Shown here: one piece after another, positions 7,391 to 16,494 of the stretch
Layout of the letters: each line of letters begins with the position of its first letter
Numbering within the stretch: position 1 is the stretch's first letter
Source of the DNA: an uncultured Prevotella sp.
GTDB lineage: Bacteria; Bacteroidota; Bacteroidia; Bacteroidales; Bacteroidaceae
DNA length: 31,068 nt
Assembly: GCA_900545525.1 (NCBI GenBank)
Contig: UQZX01000030.1
Location: forward strand, 1 to 31,068
Reading direction: 5' to 3'
Made by a program: the position numbers and the translations under genes
Notes under the pieces: model-generated
The model's input: only the letters and a program-made list of their open reading frames with translations
The model's database searches: none
Told to the model about the DNA's origin: nothing

Positions 7391-8167
7391 TCAGTTAACA
7401 ATACCTTTTAATTCTTCCGGACTAAATACGATGTCGACAGTATATGCAGTTGCAGAGCCTTTATATCTGTAAATAAGTCCCTTTTCGCAAGCTGTGACAG
7501 CTTGTATAAAGCGTTTCGCTGTGGGCGTACTAATAATACTTGACGTCATGTTTATTTTTATTTCATCTGCATTTACGCCTATTGCATAGACATTACAGAG
7601 GGTCTCGTCTACTGAATATACAAATATCACGTTGTTGTCTTTCCAATAAAGGTCTGTAGCCGTTATTCCCTCTTCTATTTCCATGGGAAACTGCATCTTT
7701 GTCATTTCTATCAACGAGTTTAACTTGTCAAGCGGGGTGATACCTTTCTTATTATTAAGTATGTCCCTGATCTCATCCGTTGAAAATTTAGCTGATACCT
7801 CAGCGCCAGTAGTGTTGCCCTTAAATGTGGTGATAAGGGTTGCATTCGCATCCACAAGCATATTGAAAAGAATACGTGAGGAACCTTGCATCTGAGTAAG
7901 ATTAACTTCCATCATAGACTTGAACTTGTCAGGGGTGGAAGCAATTTTACGAAGATCCATATAGACTTCACTTATGGTGAAAAGCATAGTTACGGTTCCG
8001 TTATCGTAGTATACTCCTGTTATTTCTCCTATATTTCCCAAGCTTACAGGACATATCAGATTGAATTCTGTAATCTGTTTTTTTAGTTCAGTGTCATCAA
8101 ATGCAAAAGTATGGACGGTATGCAGGCATAACAGCAAAGAAAGAAAAAGAAGACGTGAAGCTTTCAT
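7391..8167 (-). CDS. hypothetical secreted protein
   Basis: I do not recognise a family. The chosen ATG (8165-8167) gives MKASRLLFLSLLLCLHTVHTFAFDD, a clear signal peptide with cleavage near residue 22; a longer frame to 8212 would add 15 residues that spoil it. The mature region of about 235 residues is soluble, with no membrane segment or cysteine pattern. It is rich in Thr, Ile and Met, with LISTTFKGN-like and DIVFSPEELKGIVN segments suggesting a mixed alpha/beta fold. A full-consensus minus-strand promoter lies 34-65 bp upstream. It forms a two-gene unit with the DUF3256 gene. It could be a distant duplicate of such secreted proteins, but this is unproven. Confidence 0.75.
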   Translation of the reverse strand: MKASRLLFLSLLLCLHTVHTFAFDDTELKKQITEFNLICPVSLGNIGEITGVYYDNGTVTMLFTISEVYMDLRKIASTPDKFKSMMEVNLTQMQGSSRILFNMLVDANATLITTFKGNTTGAEVSAKFSTDEIRDILNNKKGITPLDKLNSLIEMTKMQFPMEIEEGITATDLYWKDNNVIFVYSVDETLCNVYAIGVNADEIKINMTSSIISTPTAKRFIQAVTACEKGLIYRYKGSATAYTVDIVFSPEELKGIVN

Positions 8168-8200
8168 AAGCAATGAATATATATATGTATTATAACAATG

Positions 8201-8232
8201 CAAAAGTAGCAAATTAAATCATCACGCACAAA
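8201..8232 (-). promoter_or_regulatory. promoter of the two-gene secreted-protein unit
   Basis: On the minus strand, TTTG (8229-8232) is followed after exactly 20 nt by TACTTTTG (8201-8208), a full match to TTTG-n(19-21)-TAnnTTTG. It predicts a leader of about 30 nt before the ATG at 8167. Confidence 0.75.
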
Positions 8233-8326
8233 TAAAACAGATATGAAATCATAATAAGTAAAGAACATTCTTGTTTTAAATCGTCAAAAAAAAGAGCATA
8301 AATACAGTTATATCGAAGTTTTTTAA

Positions 8327-8334
8327 TACTTTTG
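8327..8334 (+). promoter_or_regulatory. -7 element (TACTTTTG) of purU-his-lys run
   Basis: TACTTTTG fits TAnnTTTG and lies 50 bp before the purU ATG. No convincing -33 TTTG at the proper distance. No riboswitch or attenuator-like histidine-rich leader peptide is visible in 8335-8384. Confidence 0.45.
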
Positions 8335-8384
8335 CAAGTTGAAAGTAAAGTGTGACATTAATATAAAACAGTGAATATAACGAG

Positions 8385-9248
8385 ATGAAGCCAACCGCCA
8401 TACTCTTACTGCATTGTCCTGACAAGCAGGGTATTATAACAGAGGTAACAAAGTTTATTACGGACAATAAGGGTAACATTGTCTATTTGGACCAGTATGT
8501 GGACCGTGAAGACGGAATGTTCTTCATGCGTATAGAATGGGAACTTGACGGATTTATAATACCACGCGAGAAACTGAAAGAATACATCCAGACGCTCTAT
8601 GCCAACAGATACAGCATGACATTTAACCTGTATTTCAATGACAGACGTCCGCGCATGGCAATATTTGTCAGCAAGATGAGCCATTGTCTCTACGATCTCC
8701 TTGCACGGTACAAGGCAGGAGAATGGGATGTGGACATCCCATGTATCGTAAGCAATCACGAAGACCTGAGATATATAGCCGAGCAGTTTGACATTCCTTA
8801 TTATGTATGGCAGATAAAGAAAGACCATTCAAACAAGGCAGAGGTTGAGAAGGCAGAAATGGAACTGCTGAGAAAAGAGAATGTGAACTTTATCGTGCTG
8901 GCACGTTATATGCAGATAATAAGCGATGACATGATAAAGTCTTATCCCAACCATATCATTAATATCCACCATTCCTTCCTTCCTGCTTTCATAGGTGCCA
9001 AGCCTTATCATCAGGCATGGCAGCGCGGTGTTAAGATTATCGGTGCTACAAGCCACTATGTGACGTCGGAACTTGATGCAGGTCCGATAATTGAACAGGA
9101 TGTGGTGCGTATCACCCATAAGGATAATCCTGAAAGCCTTGTGCTGAAAGGGCGCGACCTCGAAAAGATAGTGCTGAGCCGTGCCGTGACCAAGCATATA
9201 GAGCGTAAAATACTTACTTATCATAACAAGACAATTATATTTTCATAG
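8385..9248 (+). CDS. purU: formyltetrahydrofolate deformylase
   Basis: PurU hydrolyses 10-formyltetrahydrofolate to formate and tetrahydrofolate, balancing one-carbon pools and feeding formate to PurT-type purine synthesis. The 287-aa protein has an N-terminal ACT domain (about 5-85, starting AILLLHCPDKQGIITEVTKF) and a formyltransferase-fold domain. The family catalytic residues are visible: Asn193 and His195/196 in NIHHSFLPAF and Asp231 in SELDAGPIIEQ. Its stop is 7 bp before hisH, so it heads the histidine run. A link is plausible since purine and histidine synthesis share AICAR and folate, but joint regulation is inferred. Confidence 0.95.
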   Translation: MKPTAILLLHCPDKQGIITEVTKFITDNKGNIVYLDQYVDREDGMFFMRIEWELDGFIIPREKLKEYIQTLYANRYSMTFNLYFNDRRPRMAIFVSKMSHCLYDLLARYKAGEWDVDIPCIVSNHEDLRYIAEQFDIPYYVWQIKKDHSNKAEVEKAEMELLRKENVNFIVLARYMQIISDDMIKSYPNHIINIHHSFLPAFIGAKPYHQAWQRGVKIIGATSHYVTSELDAGPIIEQDVVRITHKDNPESLVLKGRDLEKIVLSRAVTKHIERKILTYHNKTIIFS

Positions 9249-9255
9249 TAAGGGC

Positions 9256-9858
9256 ATGAACGTAGCCATTATAAAATATAATGCAGGAAACATACACAGT
9301 GTCGTAAACTGTCTGCGTAGGCTCGGCGTGGAGCCTTTGTTGACTGACAGTGCCGAAGCGCTTGCCCGTGCAGACCGCGTGCTGCTGCCTGGACAGGGCG
9401 AGGCGGGATGTGCCATGGGATATCTTCGCGAACACGGGCTCGACACGGTGATACGCGGCTTGAAACAGCCTGTGCTTGGTATATGTATAGGACAGCAGCT
9501 GTTGTGCCGTCATTCGGAAGAGGGTGATGTGGACTGTCTCGGCATTTTTGATGCAGACGTCAGGCGCTTCTCACCGTCAAGGCATGAGGACAAGGTGCCG
9601 GCAATGGGATGGAACTCCCTTTATGATATGAGAACCCCGCTGTTCAAGGGCATCGCTGAAAACGAGTATGTGTATTTTGTTCATAGTTATTATGTTCCTT
9701 TGTGCAGCGGAACGGTTGCCGTGACGGACTATATACAGCCGTACAGCGCGGCATTGAATGTCCGCAACTTCTATGCGACACAGTTTCATCCTGAGAAAAG
9801 CGGAGACACGGGGAGCAGGATATTACAGAACTTCTTAAACATTGACGGAAATGATTGA
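9256..9858 (+). CDS. hisH: imidazole glycerol phosphate synthase, glutaminase subunit
   Basis: HisH releases ammonia from glutamine for HisF in the fifth step region of histidine synthesis (PRFAR to IGP plus AICAR). The 200-aa protein has the class I glutamine amidotransferase triad: Cys77 in LGICIGQQLL, His178 and Glu180 in QFHPEKSG. The N-terminus MNVAIIKYNAGNIHSV is canonical, and PGQGEAGCAM forms the oxyanion-loop region. It overlaps hisA by 8 bp and follows purU by 7 bp. hisF is two genes downstream. Confidence 0.96.
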   Translation: MNVAIIKYNAGNIHSVVNCLRRLGVEPLLTDSAEALARADRVLLPGQGEAGCAMGYLREHGLDTVIRGLKQPVLGICIGQQLLCRHSEEGDVDCLGIFDADVRRFSPSRHEDKVPAMGWNSLYDMRTPLFKGIAENEYVYFVHSYYVPLCSGTVAVTDYIQPYSAALNVRNFYATQFHPEKSGDTGSRILQNFLNIDGND

Positions 9859-10588
9859 ACTTATTCCTGCAATAGACATTATAGACGGTAAGTGTGTCCG
9901 TCTGACAAAAGGAGATTACGGACAGAAGAAGATATACAATGAAAATCCTCTTGACGTGGCGCTTGATATGGAACGGTGCGGTTTCAGACGCCTGCATGTC
10001 GTAGACCTTGACGGGGCAAAGTCGAAGCATATTGTAAACATCGGTGTGCTAAGACAGATAACCGCAAATACGAATTTGACAGTAGACTTCGGCGGCGGCA
10101 TAAAGACAGAGGACGACATACGCATGGCTTTCGACAACGGGGCACAAATGGTGACTGTAGGGTCGGTGGCTGTAACAAATCCTGAGATGTTCATGGCATG
10201 GCTTGACAAGTTCGGCAGTGAGCGTATGATATTAGGGGCGGATGTGCGTAACGGGATGATAAGCATAAACGGGTGGAAAGAAGACACCGGCACCCCGTTG
10301 CTGCCGTTTCTTAAAAGCTATGTAGACAACGGAGTAAAGAACATTCTCTGTACTGAAATATCAAAGGACGGGACATTGGGCGGACCTGCCATAGAACTTT
10401 ATAGCAGTATAATGTGTGAATATCCCCATATCAATCTCATTGCCAGTGGCGGTGTGTCGTGCATTGACGACATAGACAGCCTTGACAGGGCGGGCATCCC
10501 GTCGGTCGTGTTTGGTAAAGCCATATACGAAGGCAGGATAGATATGAGGGTGCTTGCAGAGAAATATATGACATCCGCGGTGAGATAA
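9851..10588 (+). CDS. hisA: phosphoribosylformimino-5-aminoimidazole carboxamide ribotide isomerase
   Basis: HisA isomerises ProFAR to PRFAR. The 245-aa (beta/alpha)8 barrel starts MIELIPAIDIIDGKCVRL, with catalytic Asp9 and Asp131 (LGADVRNG). Phosphate-binding loops VDFGGGIKT (78-86) and ASGGVSCIDDI are in place. A frame extension upstream uses TTG at 9842, but the ATG at 9851 gives the family N-terminus. The start lies inside the end of hisH (8-bp overlap), and hisF follows after 11 bp. Confidence 0.96.
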   Translation: MIELIPAIDIIDGKCVRLTKGDYGQKKIYNENPLDVALDMERCGFRRLHVVDLDGAKSKHIVNIGVLRQITANTNLTVDFGGGIKTEDDIRMAFDNGAQMVTVGSVAVTNPEMFMAWLDKFGSERMILGADVRNGMISINGWKEDTGTPLLPFLKSYVDNGVKNILCTEISKDGTLGGPAIELYSSIMCEYPHINLIASGGVSCIDDIDSLDRAGIPSVVFGKAIYEGRIDMRVLAEKYMTSAVR

Positions 10589-10599
10589 ATATACATACA

Positions 10600-11364
10600 A
10601 TGAAGAAAGGACTTGCAAAAAGAATTGTTCCGTGTCTTGACATCAAGAACGGCGAGACGGTAAAGGGAACAAACTTTGTCAACCTGCGCAAGGCTGGTGA
10701 TCCTGTGGATATGGGAAAGGTCTACTGCGAGGCAGGAGCCGACGAGCTTGTTTATCTCGACATAACAGCCAGCCATGAGGGACGCAAGACTTTCACGGAT
10801 ATGGTTACACGCGTGGCTATGGAAATAAATATCCCTTTCACCGTAGGTGGCGGGATAAGTGCGCTGGAAGATGTAGAGAGGCTGCTTTATGCCGGAGCTG
10901 ATAAGGTCAGCATCAACAGCGCAGCTATAAATAATCCGCGGCTGATAAACGAAATAACAAGCCGCTTTGGCTCGCAAGTGTGCGTATGTGCCATAGATGC
11001 TAAGTTTGACGGCAATGAATGGATGTGCTATCTTAACGGCGGACGCATACGTACGGACCGTAGACTGTATGAATGGGCAAGAGAAGTGGAAGACCGCGGA
11101 GCGGGAGAAATACTTTTTACGAGCATGAACCACGATGGTGTTAAGGAAGGATATGCCAATGACGCGTTGCGCCACCTCTCCGAAACGCTTGGAATACCCG
11201 TTATCGCCAGTGGCGGTGCCGGATGTCCAGAGCATTTCAAGGATGCCTTTACTCTTGGAAGGGCGGATGCCGCACTTGCCGCAAGCGTCTTTCACTTTGG
11301 AGAGATAAAGATAAGAGAACTTAAAGAGTATCTTTCTTCCGAAGGTATAAATGTAAGGCTTTGA
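10600..11364 (+). CDS. hisF: imidazole glycerol phosphate synthase, cyclase subunit
   Basis: HisF uses ammonia from HisH to convert PRFAR into imidazole glycerol phosphate and AICAR. The 254-aa barrel has catalytic Asp14 (IVPCLDIKNG) and Asp133 (CAIDAKF). Further marks are VYLDITASHEGR, FTVGGGIS (80-87), DKVSINSAA and ASGGAG near the C-terminal phosphate site. Paralogy with the adjacent HisA barrel is evident in shared loop positions. Its partner hisH is in the same run, so both subunits come from one transcript. Confidence 0.97.
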   Translation: MKKGLAKRIVPCLDIKNGETVKGTNFVNLRKAGDPVDMGKVYCEAGADELVYLDITASHEGRKTFTDMVTRVAMEINIPFTVGGGISALEDVERLLYAGADKVSINSAAINNPRLINEITSRFGSQVCVCAIDAKFDGNEWMCYLNGGRIRTDRRLYEWAREVEDRGAGEILFTSMNHDGVKEGYANDALRHLSETLGIPVIASGGAGCPEHFKDAFTLGRADAALAASVFHFGEIKIRELKEYLSSEGINVRL

Positions 11365-11409
11365 CGGATATAACAATGTTTTGAATAATTAATTAATAAG
11401 ACAATACGG

Positions 11410-12024
11410 ATGGAAATTGATTTCGGAAAAATGAACGGACTTGTTCCTGCCATAATACAGGACGCTTCGACGAAGAACGTGCTGATGCTTGGTTTCATGA
11501 ATAAAGAGGCTTATGACAAGACTGTCGAGACAAAGAGGGTTACATTCTACAGCCGTAGCAGAAACTGTTTGTGGACAAAGGGCGAGACTTCCGGAAACTT
11601 TCTTAATATCGTGAGCATTGAGAACGACTGTGACAATGACACATTGCTGATAAAAGTAAATCCGGAAGGACCCGTATGCCACAAAGGGACAGACACCTGC
11701 TGGGGCGAGAGCAATGAGAAGAACCCGCTCTTGTTCCTGACATACCTTCAGGACTTTATAAACAAGCGTCATGAGGAGATGCCGGAAGGCTCGTATACAA
11801 CAAGCCTCTTCAAGGACGGGCTGAACCGTATGGCGCAGAAAGTGGGCGAGGAGGCACTCGAGGCTGTTATAGAAGCCGTTAATGGAAGCGACGAGCGGCT
11901 TGTATACGAAGCATCGGACATGCTCTATCATCTTATTGTATTGCTGGCGGGCAAGGGGCTGCGCATTGAAGACGTGGCGGCGGAGCTGCAGAAGCGCCAT
12001 GCCCCGAGCTGGCATAAGCACTGA
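11410..12024 (+). CDS. hisIE: bifunctional phosphoribosyl-AMP cyclohydrolase / phosphoribosyl-ATP pyrophosphatase
   Basis: This fusion performs steps 2 and 3 of histidine synthesis. The HisI domain (about 1-105) carries FMNKEAYDKT, TFYSRSR and the metal cysteines Cys74 (NDCDNDTLL) with Cys90/Cys97 (GPVCHKGTDTC). The HisE domain (about 105-204) contains FINKRHEEMPEGSYT and QKVGEEALEAVIEA. The 204-aa length matches other HisIE fusions. It sits 45 bp after hisF. hisG, hisD, hisC and hisB are absent from the window, so they must lie elsewhere if the pathway is complete. Confidence 0.96.
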   Translation: MEIDFGKMNGLVPAIIQDASTKNVLMLGFMNKEAYDKTVETKRVTFYSRSRNCLWTKGETSGNFLNIVSIENDCDNDTLLIKVNPEGPVCHKGTDTCWGESNEKNPLLFLTYLQDFINKRHEEMPEGSYTTSLFKDGLNRMAQKVGEEALEAVIEAVNGSDERLVYEASDMLYHLIVLLAGKGLRIEDVAAELQKRHAPSWHKH

Positions 12025-12044
12025 AACGACAAATCTCTTGAATT

Positions 12045-12746
12045 ATGCTTATAGACTATAAGAATGTAAATATATATCATGACGATATCCATATTCTGAA
12101 TGATGTGATGTTCCATGTGGACGAGGGAGAGTTTATATATATAATAGGTAAGGTTGGTTCCGGAAAGAGCAGCCTGCTTAAGACAATATACTGCGAGCTT
12201 GACATAGAGGACGGATGCGGGCAGGCGGAAGTACTCGGGCGTGACCTTATGAAGATAAAGCGCAAGGATATACCTGCACTGCGTAAGGAAATGGGAATAA
12301 TATTCCAGGATTTCCAGTTGCTTCATGACCGCACGGTGGAAGAAAACCTCAAATTTGTCCTGAAGTCTACGGGATGGAAGAACAAGGCAGAGATAAGCAC
12401 GCGAATAGACGAGGTGCTTGATGCCGTGGATATGTCGGAGAAGAGGTACAGTATGCCGCACGAGTTGTCAGGCGGAGAGCAGCAAAGAATAGCCATAGCG
12501 CGCGCGATACTTAACAAGCCCAAGATAATAATAGCGGACGAGCCTACTGGAAATCTCGATCCTGACACGGCAAACAACATAATATGCCTCCTGAAGCAGA
12601 TAAGCTGTACCGGTACGGCAATAGTTATGACGACCCACAACATATCGATGCTCAACAAATATCCGGGCATAGTATATTGTTGTAAGGACGGAAACCTTAA
12701 CGACATAACCAAGGACTATAATAAAATAAACCTGACAGAGGAATAA
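12045..12746 (+). CDS. ftsE: FtsE-type ABC transporter ATP-binding protein
   Basis: The 233-aa ATPase resembles FtsE, the cytoplasmic partner of FtsX that controls peptidoglycan hydrolases during division. Walker A GKVGSGKS (35-42), Q-loop region GIIFQDFQLL (85-94), signature LSGGEQQR (141-148), Walker B IIIADE (161-166) and H-loop His198 (MTTHN) are all intact, so it should be active. No FtsX gene is adjacent, as is common in Bacteroidota; the gene is embedded between hisIE (20 bp) and lysC (64 bp). It could instead serve another MacB/LolD-like permease. Confidence 0.85.
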   Translation: MLIDYKNVNIYHDDIHILNDVMFHVDEGEFIYIIGKVGSGKSSLLKTIYCELDIEDGCGQAEVLGRDLMKIKRKDIPALRKEMGIIFQDFQLLHDRTVEENLKFVLKSTGWKNKAEISTRIDEVLDAVDMSEKRYSMPHELSGGEQQRIAIARAILNKPKIIIADEPTGNLDPDTANNIICLLKQISCTGTAIVMTTHNISMLNKYPGIVYCCKDGNLNDITKDYNKINLTEE

Positions 12747-12810
12747 AGACCGTTTTCTTATTAAAACAGGCATTTCTGTCACTTTTTACAATACTAAAAT
12801 CAATACAACG

Positions 12811-14130
12811 ATGAAAGTAATGAAGTTTGGCGGCACGTCCGTCGGTTCACCGGAACGCATAAAGAACGTATCCTCACTTATAACAAATAGCGGTGAGCCA
12901 GTTTTTGTGGTACTCTCTGCAATGTCTGGCACCACCAATGCGCTTGTCGAAATATCCGATTATCTTTACAAGAAAAACCCGGAAGGCGCCAACGAGGTCA
13001 TAAACCGCCTGGAGCAGAAGTACATGCAGCATGTCGAAGATTTGTATTCAACGGAAGAATGGCGTGAGAAGACGCGCAGCTTCCTTACATACGAGTTTGA
13101 CTATCTTCGTTCTTTTACAAAAGACCTCTTCACAAGTTTTGAAGAAAAGAACATCGTTGCCCAGGGAGAGATAATGAGCACCAACATGGTTGTGAACTAT
13201 CTGAAAGAATGCGGAATAAAGGCAGTGCTGCTTTCTGCGCTTGATTTCATGCGTACGGACAAGAACGGCGAACCTAATCCCGCATATATCAAGGAGAAGC
13301 TTACCGATATACTGAAAGAAAACACCGGTTATCAGGTATATATAACACAGGGTTTTATCTGCCGCAATGCCTACGGGGAGACCGACAACCTTCAGCGCGG
13401 AGGCAGCGACTATACGGCGTCTCTTATAGGAGCTGCCGTCAACGCCGAGGAGATTCAGATTTGGACGGACATAGACGGTATGCACAACAACGACCCGCGT
13501 GTGGTGGAGAAGACCGAGGCGGTAAGGCAGCTCCATTTTGAAGAGGCTGCCGAACTTGCATACTTCGGTGCGAAGATACTGCATCCTACGTGTATCCAAC
13601 CTGCAAAATATGCCGGAATACCCGTAAGGCTCCTCAATACAATGGACCCCTCGGCATACGGCACCATAATAGACAATGTCACGGTGAAGGGAAAGATAAA
13701 GGCGGTGGCAGCGAAGGACAACATTACGGCAATAAAGATAAAGAGCAGCCGTATGTTGCTTGCAACCGGCTTCCTCAGAAAGGTCTTCGAGATATTCGAA
13801 AGCTACCAGACAGCAATTGACATGGTGGCAACGAGCGAGGTGGGAGTGTCAATGAGCATTGACAACAGCGCGCATCTCAACGACATCGTAGATGAACTGA
13901 AGAAATATGGCACAGTGACCGTTGACACAGACATGTGCATAATATGTGTCGTGGGCGACCTCGACTGGAGCAACGTAGGTTTTGAGACCCTCGCCACAGA
14001 TGCGATGAAGGATATCCCCGTGCGTATGATTTCATACGGCGGCAGCAACTACAACATATCGTTCCTTATCCGCGAAGCCGACAAGAAGAGAGCTTTGCAG
14101 AGCCTGAGCAACACATTATTTAATAAATAA
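12811..14130 (+). CDS. lysC: aspartate kinase (monofunctional, class with ACT domains)
   Basis: Aspartokinase phosphorylates aspartate in the first step towards lysine/diaminopimelate, threonine and methionine. The 439-aa protein has the kinase domain (about 1-290) beginning MKVMKFGGTSVGSPER and containing QGEIMST, GFICRNAYGETDNLQRGGSD and IWTDIDGMHNNDPR. ACT repeats (about 310-439) follow, with DMVATSEVGVSMSIDN, the usual lysine/threonine feedback region. It is not fused to homoserine dehydrogenase. lysA follows after 4 bp, which supports a lysine or cell-wall role; feedback control is expected but not provable here. Confidence 0.95.
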   Translation: MKVMKFGGTSVGSPERIKNVSSLITNSGEPVFVVLSAMSGTTNALVEISDYLYKKNPEGANEVINRLEQKYMQHVEDLYSTEEWREKTRSFLTYEFDYLRSFTKDLFTSFEEKNIVAQGEIMSTNMVVNYLKECGIKAVLLSALDFMRTDKNGEPNPAYIKEKLTDILKENTGYQVYITQGFICRNAYGETDNLQRGGSDYTASLIGAAVNAEEIQIWTDIDGMHNNDPRVVEKTEAVRQLHFEEAAELAYFGAKILHPTCIQPAKYAGIPVRLLNTMDPSAYGTIIDNVTVKGKIKAVAAKDNITAIKIKSSRMLLATGFLRKVFEIFESYQTAIDMVATSEVGVSMSIDNSAHLNDIVDELKKYGTVTVDTDMCIICVVGDLDWSNVGFETLATDAMKDIPVRMISYGGSNYNISFLIREADKKRALQSLSNTLFNK

Positions 14131-14134
14131 GACG

Positions 14135-15292
14135 ATGAAGGGAACCTTTCCTATAGAAAAGTTTAAGGGCATGGACACTCCGTTTTATTATTACGACACG
14201 GAGCTGTTGCGCCGAACATTGCATGAGATAAATGAGGAGGCGGGTAAGTATGAGGGCTTTAACGTGCATTATGCCGTCAAGGCGAATGCCAATCCCAAAC
14301 TTCTCCGTATCATCAGCAGTGCCGGTCTGGGTGCCGACTGCGTAAGCGGCGGTGAGATAGAGGCGGCTGTCGCTGCCGGTTTCCCCGCATGCAAGATTGT
14401 CTATGCTGGCGTGGGCAAGAGCGACCGTGAGATAAACCTCGGTCTCGATAACGATATCTTCTGTTTCAATGTGGAAAGCCTTGCAGAGCTTGAAGTTATA
14501 AACGAACTTGCCGGGAACAGGAACAGGACAGCCCGCGTGGCACTCAGGATAAATCCCAATGTCGGAGCACATACCCATGCAAACATCACCACCGGACTGG
14601 CAGAGAACAAGTTCGGCATAGCCATGGGCGACATGGAGAGCGTGATAGAAAAGGCTGCGGGCATGAAGAACATAAAGTTTGTGGGTCTTCATTTCCATAT
14701 AGGCTCACAAATTCTTGACATGGGAGACTTCGATGCCCTGTGCAACCGCATAAACGAATTGCAGACGCGTCTGGAGCGCAGCCATGTAAAGGTGGAGAAT
14801 ATAAATGTCGGCGGCGGACTGGGCATAGACTACGAACATCCGAACCGTGTACCCGTGCCCGACTTCAAGGCATACTTTGCCACCTATGCCCGTCACCTCA
14901 GACTGCGCCAGGGGCAGACCCTCCACTTCGAGCTTGGACGCTCCGTGGTGGGACAGTGCGGCTCCCTGATAACGCGCGTCCTGTATGTAAAGCAGGGAAC
15001 AGCCAAGCAGTTTGCCATTGTAGACGCAGGAATGACCGACCTCATACGTCCGGCGTTATATCAGGCATACCATAAGATAGAGAATATCTCGGCAGACGGT
15101 CCCCTTGCAACATACGACGTTGTGGGACCGATATGCGAGTCGAGCGATGTCTTTGTAAAGGCATACGACATGAATGAGTGCCGCAGGGGCGACCTCCTTG
15201 CCATACGTTCCGCAGGAGCTTACGGCGAGATAATGGCATCGCAGTACAACTGCCGCAGGCTTCCCGCAGGATATACGCAGGAGGAGCTGTGA
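14135..15292 (+). CDS. lysA: diaminopimelate decarboxylase
   Basis: LysA decarboxylates meso-diaminopimelate to lysine, using PLP. The 385-aa fold-type III enzyme has the PLP lysine Lys49 in HYAVKANANP, the phosphate-binding GGGLG (226-230), HFHIGSQ (187-192) and catalytic Cys334 in GPICESSD, supplied to the partner subunit. Length is a little short of the about 415 typical of E. coli-type enzymes, in line with Bacteroidota forms. It is 4 bp downstream of lysC, so first and last steps of the pathway are co-expressed. Confidence 0.96.
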   Translation: MKGTFPIEKFKGMDTPFYYYDTELLRRTLHEINEEAGKYEGFNVHYAVKANANPKLLRIISSAGLGADCVSGGEIEAAVAAGFPACKIVYAGVGKSDREINLGLDNDIFCFNVESLAELEVINELAGNRNRTARVALRINPNVGAHTHANITTGLAENKFGIAMGDMESVIEKAAGMKNIKFVGLHFHIGSQILDMGDFDALCNRINELQTRLERSHVKVENINVGGGLGIDYEHPNRVPVPDFKAYFATYARHLRLRQGQTLHFELGRSVVGQCGSLITRVLYVKQGTAKQFAIVDAGMTDLIRPALYQAYHKIENISADGPLATYDVVGPICESSDVFVKAYDMNECRRGDLLAIRSAGAYGEIMASQYNCRRLPAGYTQEEL

Positions 15293-15341
15293 CACGCCGC
15301 CCGTACAAACGAACTAATTAACCAATATCAACGGAGGATAT

Positions 15342-16487
15342 ATGCCTGTAGATTATATCACCATGATTATCTGCGCGTTGCTGCTTGTCCTTGCAGCGGT
15401 GACACCGTTTATAAATCCTTTTTTCAGAAAACCGGAAGATAAGGACGGCAACGGAGCCAGTTCTGAGACGTTGCCGCAGCTGTCGGTCATAATCTTCGCG
15501 AGCGACAATGCCTGCGAGCTTAAGACCAACCTTCCGGTACTTCTTTCACAAGACTATCCTACTGGATTTGAGGTAATCGTTGTCGTTGATGACAAAACGG
15601 ATCACGAGACAACTGCCATACTTGAACAATACGCTGCACATCCCAATCTTTATACAACGTTTGTCCCGAGGTCGTCGCGCTACATGAGCCGCAAGAAGCT
15701 CGCCATAACGATAGGCGTCAAGGCGGCAAAGAACGAGTGGATAGTGCTAACCGATGCAGAATGCAGACCCCTGACGGACAAATGGCTCACTACGATGGCA
15801 CGCAACTGCACCGGAGATATCAACCTCGTCATCGGATACAGCAACTATTCGGCTTCGGCGAGACCGTATCTCAGGTTCGAGCGACTGCGCGACGAGCTGT
15901 ATTGCATGCGCCGCGCCGTAAAAGGCACAGCCCTGCGCACGTCCGGCAACAACCTCATGTTCCGCAAGAGCGACTTCATGGAGCGTCGTGGCTTTGAGGG
16001 CAACCTGAAATATCTTCGCGGCGAGTACGATTTCATTGTAAACAAGTACGCCCGTGAAGGTGCCACCGCCGTGGAGACATCGCCCGAGGCATGGATAGAG
16101 GAGATGCCTCCCACGAAGAAGACATGGAAGAACAGGCACCTGTTCCATAACGAGAACCGGCGCCATCTTGCCCGCACCATGCGTCACGCCATGCTCTACA
16201 CGGCAGACATGTGCGCAATGTACATAAATGCCGCCGCCATAGTTGCCGCTGCCGCATATTCGTACATCACGGGAAATATCGCCGTGGCATCAGCTGCATC
16301 CGCAGCCCTTGTCATCACAGTTGTCCTGCGCACCGTCATCGCCGGTCGTGCCGTGTCGCGCTTCGGTGCAGGGATATCCCGTTGCAGTATCGTCTTCTAC
16401 GAAGCGGCACTGCTCCTCAGCGATATAAAATACGGTGTGCTCTACAAATTATCGGACAAGAACGACTTTATAAGTCATAAAATATGA
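15342..16487 (+). CDS. membrane-associated family 2 glycosyltransferase
   Basis: The 381-aa protein has a GT-A domain between membrane segments. An N-terminal membrane helix (about 5-27) is followed by LSVIIFASDNACELKTNLP, VVVDDKTD (Asp83/84) and TDAECRP (138-140, a DXE metal site). LRGEYDFIVNKY occupies the place of the acceptor-side acidic motif. Two or more hydrophobic helices close the protein (about 289-335 and 345-365). It probably transfers a sugar to a membrane-bound acceptor on the cytoplasmic face; donor and acceptor are unknown. It is 49 bp after lysA and 7 bp before the next gene, with which it likely acts. Confidence 0.85.
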   Translation: MPVDYITMIICALLLVLAAVTPFINPFFRKPEDKDGNGASSETLPQLSVIIFASDNACELKTNLPVLLSQDYPTGFEVIVVVDDKTDHETTAILEQYAAHPNLYTTFVPRSSRYMSRKKLAITIGVKAAKNEWIVLTDAECRPLTDKWLTTMARNCTGDINLVIGYSNYSASARPYLRFERLRDELYCMRRAVKGTALRTSGNNLMFRKSDFMERRGFEGNLKYLRGEYDFIVNKYAREGATAVETSPEAWIEEMPPTKKTWKNRHLFHNENRRHLARTMRHAMLYTADMCAMYINAAAIVAAAAYSYITGNIAVASAASAALVITVVLRTVIAGRAVSRFGAGISRCSIVFYEAALLLSDIKYGVLYKLSDKNDFISHKI

Positions 16488-16494
16488 CACGGAT

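Noticed and set aside
10399..11376. 325-aa minus-strand ORF
   Set aside because: Antisense to hisA and hisF, which have all expected residues; no homology sense in the shadow peptide.
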